Positions 59,471 through 64,000 of a stretch of DNA of 64,000 nucleotides are shown here, one piece after another (position 1 is the first letter of the stretch; each line of letters starts with the position of its first letter). Under the pieces are notes generated by a model. It made no database searches and was not told the origin of the DNA. It saw nothing but the letters and a program-made list of their open reading frames with translations. The position numbers and the translations under genes were made by a program. The stretch comes from Chrysomallon squamiferum (lineage: Eukaryota; Mollusca; Gastropoda; Neomphalida; Peltospiridae): the NCBI GenBank assembly GCA_012295275.1, contig CM022671.1, positions 528,501 to 592,500 on the forward strand. The letters run 5' to 3'.

Positions 59471-60459
59471 TTAGGAAAAGAGTTTCTTTTTTATTGTCAT
59501 TTCCTCCTTATTTAAGCATCAATTTATATTTGGTTCTATCAGTTTACTTTAAATGATGAAGAGAGATTACAAATACTTTTTTAATGTACTATTTTTTCTT
59601 TTGTTTGTTATTTGTTCGTTTGTTTTTCTTAATGGTTATTCTTTGTGGGGTGGGGTGCAAGTGAGCGTTACGGACTGAAACAAATTCCGAACGTTTTCCC
59701 CAATGGTTTTTTGTATTTTTTATTTTTTATTTTTTTTTTTTCAAATACTAATATTCGGCAACAGGTCCTATTGTTACCATATCTATATAAATTTAAAGTT
59801 TATTTTTATATGCACTTTGTCATAAGAAAGTCATGGATCATTAATTAAAATGAAAAATAACTAAACTAAATTAAGGATCGGCGATAGGATAGGGTCACAG
59901 AATATGTAGGCATATAATGTACATAAAAGAAAGAGAGAAAAGAAATATACCTAGAATCAAGTTTTTATGTATTTAAGCACCTTCATATTTTGCACTCATC
60001 TAAATAAATAAATAAATAAAAAGTAAAAAAGCTTGAAAAAACAACAAAGAATCAACACAAATCTTTAAATGTTTTATCCTTATTTGCATCATTTGATATA
60101 GTTGTATAATCACACACACACACACACACATTTATTTACATTACATTCACTTCAGTTAGTAGCTTATTCATTCTGTGATTTATTGAATAATGGGAAGAAG
60201 GAACTATGATGTAAAAAACATTCTAAACCTATTCCATCCATATAAACAGAACTGAATGAGGTTATTTTGGACAACAGGCAAATATAACAAGGCTGAATTA
60301 TACAGTATATTTGTTTGATACAAAAATGTTTTTGTTAAAGAATACAAGTTATCACTACTCTTGGATAAACAGTACTTGCTTAAGATGTGTTTTGTCAATA
60401 CATAACAACTAGTAGATATTATGAAAAGTATTTCTACACCAGATGGCATCTGAAATGTT
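59471..60459. other. intergenic DNA between the glycohydrolase gene and DENR
   Basis: Both neighbours are on the minus strand. Contains two minus-strand AATAAA signals (60184-60179, 60136-60131) suitable for the glycohydrolase mRNA, a short (CA)n at 60112-60130 and AAAT units at 60003-60020. The upstream region of DENR near 59640-59700 has scattered CpGs. Confidence 0.6.
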
Positions 60460-63400
60460 TCATTTCATCTTTTCTCTGATCTTATTCTCAAGATTTAGGA
60501 ATCTGAAATAGAAGTTTAAAATGGAAAAATAATTAATAACCATGTCAACTTAAAAAAAGAAACAAACAACAAACTCCCTTCTTTTTTATTCTGGAGTATA
60601 AACCTTTCTTAATAACATCTACATAAACATGCTTTGTGGTTCATATCACAAATACCATTAAACAATTTATTAATTAATTTTACTATACATATATTCATTC
60701 AACATACTTTTAATTTACATGTATATGATATACATATGATTAAGAAGAAAAGAGCAAAGAAACAGAAAACATAATATCACCTTACAGTGAGCTATTCTCT
60801 TTGACATTAACACAACCAGATTTATCATAGGTTCTTTACACAGAGAGGGAAGCAAAAGCCTTGGCTTTCAATAAACATGTAAATAGCTCAATTCCAAAAA
60901 GGACTTAACCTCTCAGCAGTAAGTTCTGAGTGCAATACTCTCCATGAGCTGCCATCCACCCAAGTACAGTTTAATACTGGTTTGCAATAAATGAGCACTG
61001 CATTCTTTGAGTGAAATTCACTGACAGTATTTAGATTTTTTCACAGTTTTTTCAGTTGCACATGTACCATTTTGTTCCACTTCCTTTTGCCATTTGTTTT
61101 TAGGCAGTTTCATGATTCCATCTCCCAGAACATGACATCTTTCCTCATAGTGAGGATCTAGTCTAAACACTACAAATTTCAGTTCCACTCCAATACTTAC
61201 TTGTCGATCTTGTCATCAAGCCATTGCAGGTGTTTCAGTTCTGAAATCCATGTCTTTGGAAGAGAATCTAATCCAAGTTTACAACCCAACAGAGCACCAG
61301 CAACACAACAGTTTGTGTCTGCATCCCCAGCCTGCCAGAGAAACAAATTTTCTTTTTAAACATAAATTCAAATACCAGTAGATTAACTTTTTGTCATCTT
61401 CAGTTTTGAAAAAAATTAATTTATAGTTGTTAAACAACATTTTAATATTAATAGTTATTAGCTATCAGTAAAAAAAAAAAAAAAAAAAAAAAATTTATTA
61501 TAGTCAGTATTAAACTTCACCTCCATGACAAGGGCTTGCAAAGCTTCTCTGAAATCTTTCTGTTTCAAAGCCCAGAATCCTGCTCCCAGACATTTGTAAG
61601 TGTAACCAGTCTTATTAGTCTCACAAAGTTTAAGATCAGAAAGCTTCTCACAGGTCATATACTTCAACAGTTCTTTTTTCTGAATCAAAAGTAATAAATA
61701 AATATTTGTATGACAATTTCTTAATTATCGATGGCTATTAGGCATTATTTGGTGAAACATGAGAGGATATAAACAGACAGTAACTTGTGGCCATCTTTTA
61801 TTAATTATCAGCTAAGAATATTTTACATACAGTTTCCTGTACAAACTGCATCCTGTGACAAATCAGTCACATATTCATTTTCTCTCTCTCTCTCTCTCTT
61901 TCACATACACATGTCCTTTTTAATGAATATATATTCCATGTATTAAAAGTAAAGAAAGGAACATTTTTTACAAAAATGAATATATTCACAAAGACACACA
62001 GAGAATCTTACCTTTTCTTTTGTATCCAGATATCTGGCAGCATATTCATAACTATCTTTAATAATTTCTTTCACTTTGTAAGTACCTTTTGGTTTTATGT
62101 ATTGTTTATCTCTTTTCAACATTAGACTGATTGCTGTTACCATGGCAACACATGAAGCTTGACACCTGAAATGATTGAAGAAAAAAAGAGTAACATATTA
62201 GGTGGTGTCATCAGTGACTGCTATCATACAAAAAAAAAACATATAATACAAATGTGTTGAGATAAATTAAATAATTAATTGTGCCTGGTAATAATGTAAA
62301 AATATATTAGGCTATATATTTAAATTAATAATTTTCAGTATCTGATAACAGTCCATAAGTAGCCTTCTACCACATCTATTAAATAATAATAATACTGATA
62401 AAAATAATGATAACAATAATAATAAAAATAATAATAATTATCATAATCATCATCATCATCTTAATTATGATTTTCCATAAGCTCTTAAGGAAATGATCAC
62501 ATTGTTTTATTTAATTAACTGTTAAATTCTGCAGTCTTTCAATAACACTATCTTGCCTTGGATCATAATGTGTTGTTTTACAAATCTCTAAAGCATTTTC
62601 AATTACAGCCTCTGTATCCCAGAACTGGTGAATACCAAGGACTGAAGTTCTCATGAGAGCGCCATTAGCAGCAATGTATCTATTACTTTGTTCCCACACC
62701 TGTCTGGCTGCCTGTTAAAAACACAAACATTCAACATCTTCTTAGTGTTTTCTCAAATTGTTATTATTTGTAACATTATTGCATTAATACATTATTCATT
62801 TATTCATCTATATATTTATTTATTTGTTTGTTTGTTTGTTTGTTTGTTTGTTTGTTTGTTTGTTTGTTTGTAAATTATTTTATTTTATTTTATTCTATAT
62901 ATTTTTAATTAATTAATAAATAACAGTAATAGTAGCAGTAGTAGTAATAATAATAATAATATGACATTTTAATACATAATGTTTAATACTTATATTTCAA
63001 GCTGATTAAGGGGTGAAATTATCAGACTTCTAATTAATCCACTCACAATACAAGTATAATTACTTTTATTCCAGGAGGCTTTGACATGGGCAGCATAATT
63101 TGTATGCTGTGTATTTTGATCCACTATAAACATTATGCAGGTTTTTTTTCACTGCTAGATATAAAATAACTAATATTATGACCTTAAACGTTACAGCCTA
63201 TAAAATAAATTCAAGAACATTTTTAAAAGATGAAGGATCTTCTTGAATAAATGTCAGTCAGTCAATCAATCCCATTAGTGAATTGCCTGAAGGTAAAAAA
63301 ATAAAAATAAAAAATAAAAATAAATGAAAAGGTAAAGCATTGTGTAAATGTGGGGATCTGTTTTGAAATTCCAACACCTCAGGACATGCACTGTTGTTGC

Positions 63401-63973
63401 TCCAATTCCCATTCCACAAAAATCCCCAAGTTCAGGGAAACCTTTATTTCGCCAGTCATTAAGTTTTCCAGCAAAGTCAGTAGCTACAACCTAAACATCT
63501 TTTTTTTTGTATACATCCAAAGTTTCATAATGATAAAGTTAATAATAAAGTAACAAGCCAGTGAAGAAACATTAATGTAACATTTTGCCACCATCTTTTT
63601 ACTGCAATAAAGTTCTTATTATTTTATTATAATACTATATTAGTAGTAAAAATTCATCATATAGACTTTAAAAAAACAAACAACAACTATATACTTATTA
63701 GTCCAGTTGATCATCTATTGTTTAAATTTCAATATTATTCTGAAAAATTCCGTAATAATAGTTACCTTATTATGTTAAAATTAAGTTCTGGTTTATTTTC
63801 ATAATTATCTCAACAGTACAAACCTTCCCATCATTCTCCAGCAGTGAGAGCAGGATAAGAATCATCTGGTCCGAATCATCAGTCCAGTCCCCCACTGACC
63901 AGCCAGACCGGTGCATATCTTCACAGAGCGTTTTGTGTTCATACTCCAGTTGTTTACACACTTTGTCATAGTA
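60460..63973 (-). CDS. ADP-ribosylglycohydrolase (DraG/ARH-like) family protein, C-terminal part; 5' exons outside the window
   Basis: Members of this fold remove ADP-ribose from proteins or related acceptors using a two-metal centre (magnesium or manganese). Minus-strand exons seen: 63973-63824, 63490-63378, 62711-62557, 62165-62012, 61679-61521, 61331-61201 and 60502-60460 (stop TGA). The first holds RSGWSVGDWTDDSDQMIL, with the TDD metal-binding motif. The second has GFPELGDFCGMGIG, the third ANGALMRTSVLGI and HYDP, and the sixth AGDADTNCCVAGALLGCKLG, the second metal-binding motif. The C-terminus is WLDDKIDKFLNLENKIREKM. The junction after 62557 uses a GC donor. The exon ending at 63378 (phase 2) does not join in frame to the exon at 62711 (phase 0), so one small exon of about 30 bases is probably missing from my model. 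Substrate specificity (protein, PAR or other) cannot be told. Confidence 0.88.
61021..61198 (-). other. unexplained open frame in the last glycohydrolase intron
   Basis: Starting inside the intron just after the donor at 61200, a minus-strand frame reads SIGVELKFVVFRLDPHYEER, CHVLGDGIMKLPKNKWQKEV, EQNGTCATEKTVKKSKYCQ and then stops (TGA at 61020-61018). It is less A+T-rich than the flanking introns and looks protein-like. It is not in the frame of the preceding exon. It may be an alternative exon, a relic of another gene or chance. I do not recognise it. Confidence 0.3.
61470..61493. repeat. poly(A) tract in a glycohydrolase intron
   Basis: Twenty-four A residues, 28 bases from the exon ending at 61521. 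On the minus strand it is a T run downstream of the donor. Confidence 0.95.
62823..62871. repeat. (TTTG)n microsatellite in a glycohydrolase intron
   Basis: Twelve TTTG units. Confidence 0.95.
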
Positions 63974-64000
63974 CTGTGTAGAATAAATACTCTGTACTGT

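Noticed and set aside
61197-61202. Stop codon AAG-TAA at the end of the exon 61331-61201 as the natural end of the glycohydrolase
   Set aside because: The same bases form a perfect AA|GTAAGT donor. An exon at 60502-60460 with a strong acceptor continues in phase with family-like residues KFLNLENKIREKMK.
1-64000. tRNA, rRNA or reverse-transcriptase-type elements
   Set aside because: I looked for cloverleaf-like boxes, conserved rRNA words and catalytic motifs by eye and found none. A covariance-model and profile search would be decisive.

Overview
This is a window of an animal nuclear genome. It is strongly A+T-rich, with spliced genes, long introns and very many microsatellites. All four recognisable genes have GT-AG introns (one GC-AG) and metazoan or pan-eukaryotic products. 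A plant/fungal-type ZIFL transporter, CpG-depleted introns and abundant (TACA)n, (ATT)n and (CA)n tracts suggest a lophotrochozoan, probably a mollusc. That placement is inference; no sequence in the window proves it.

Layout. (1) Positions 2146-41338, minus strand: the first four coding exons (122 codons) of a GRK2/3-type G-protein-coupled-receptor kinase. Intron 3 is about 32 kb and fills half the window. It holds microsatellites, a 2.9-kb minisatellite (20641-23497) and at least two decayed tandem arrays. (2) Positions 41339-46006: a CpG-retaining intergenic stretch, probably carrying the GRK promoter and the upstream region of the next gene. (3) Positions 46007-52922, plus strand: a complete 12-coding-exon gene for a 702-residue major-facilitator transporter of the ZIFL type, with an unusually long cytoplasmic loop. 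(4) Positions 56942-58814, minus strand, with a probable 5' non-coding exon near 59420-59470: a complete DENR gene (191 residues), including a 20-nt microexon. (5) Positions 60460-63973, minus strand: the C-terminal part of an ADP-ribosylglycohydrolase-family gene whose first exons lie beyond the window. (6) Positions 2-91, plus strand: possibly the last coding codons of another gene, weakly supported.

The genes are unrelated housekeeping and signalling functions: receptor desensitisation, solute export, translation re-initiation and removal of ADP-ribose. Nothing suggests they form a functional cluster. I found no operon, CRISPR array, recognisable rRNA or tRNA, or intact transposon ORF, and no convincing new molecular system. 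The most unusual items are the tandem-repeat content of the giant GRK intron, the ZIFL-like transporter with its loop exon, the GC-AG intron, and an unexplained ORF inside the last ADP-ribosylglycohydrolase intron.
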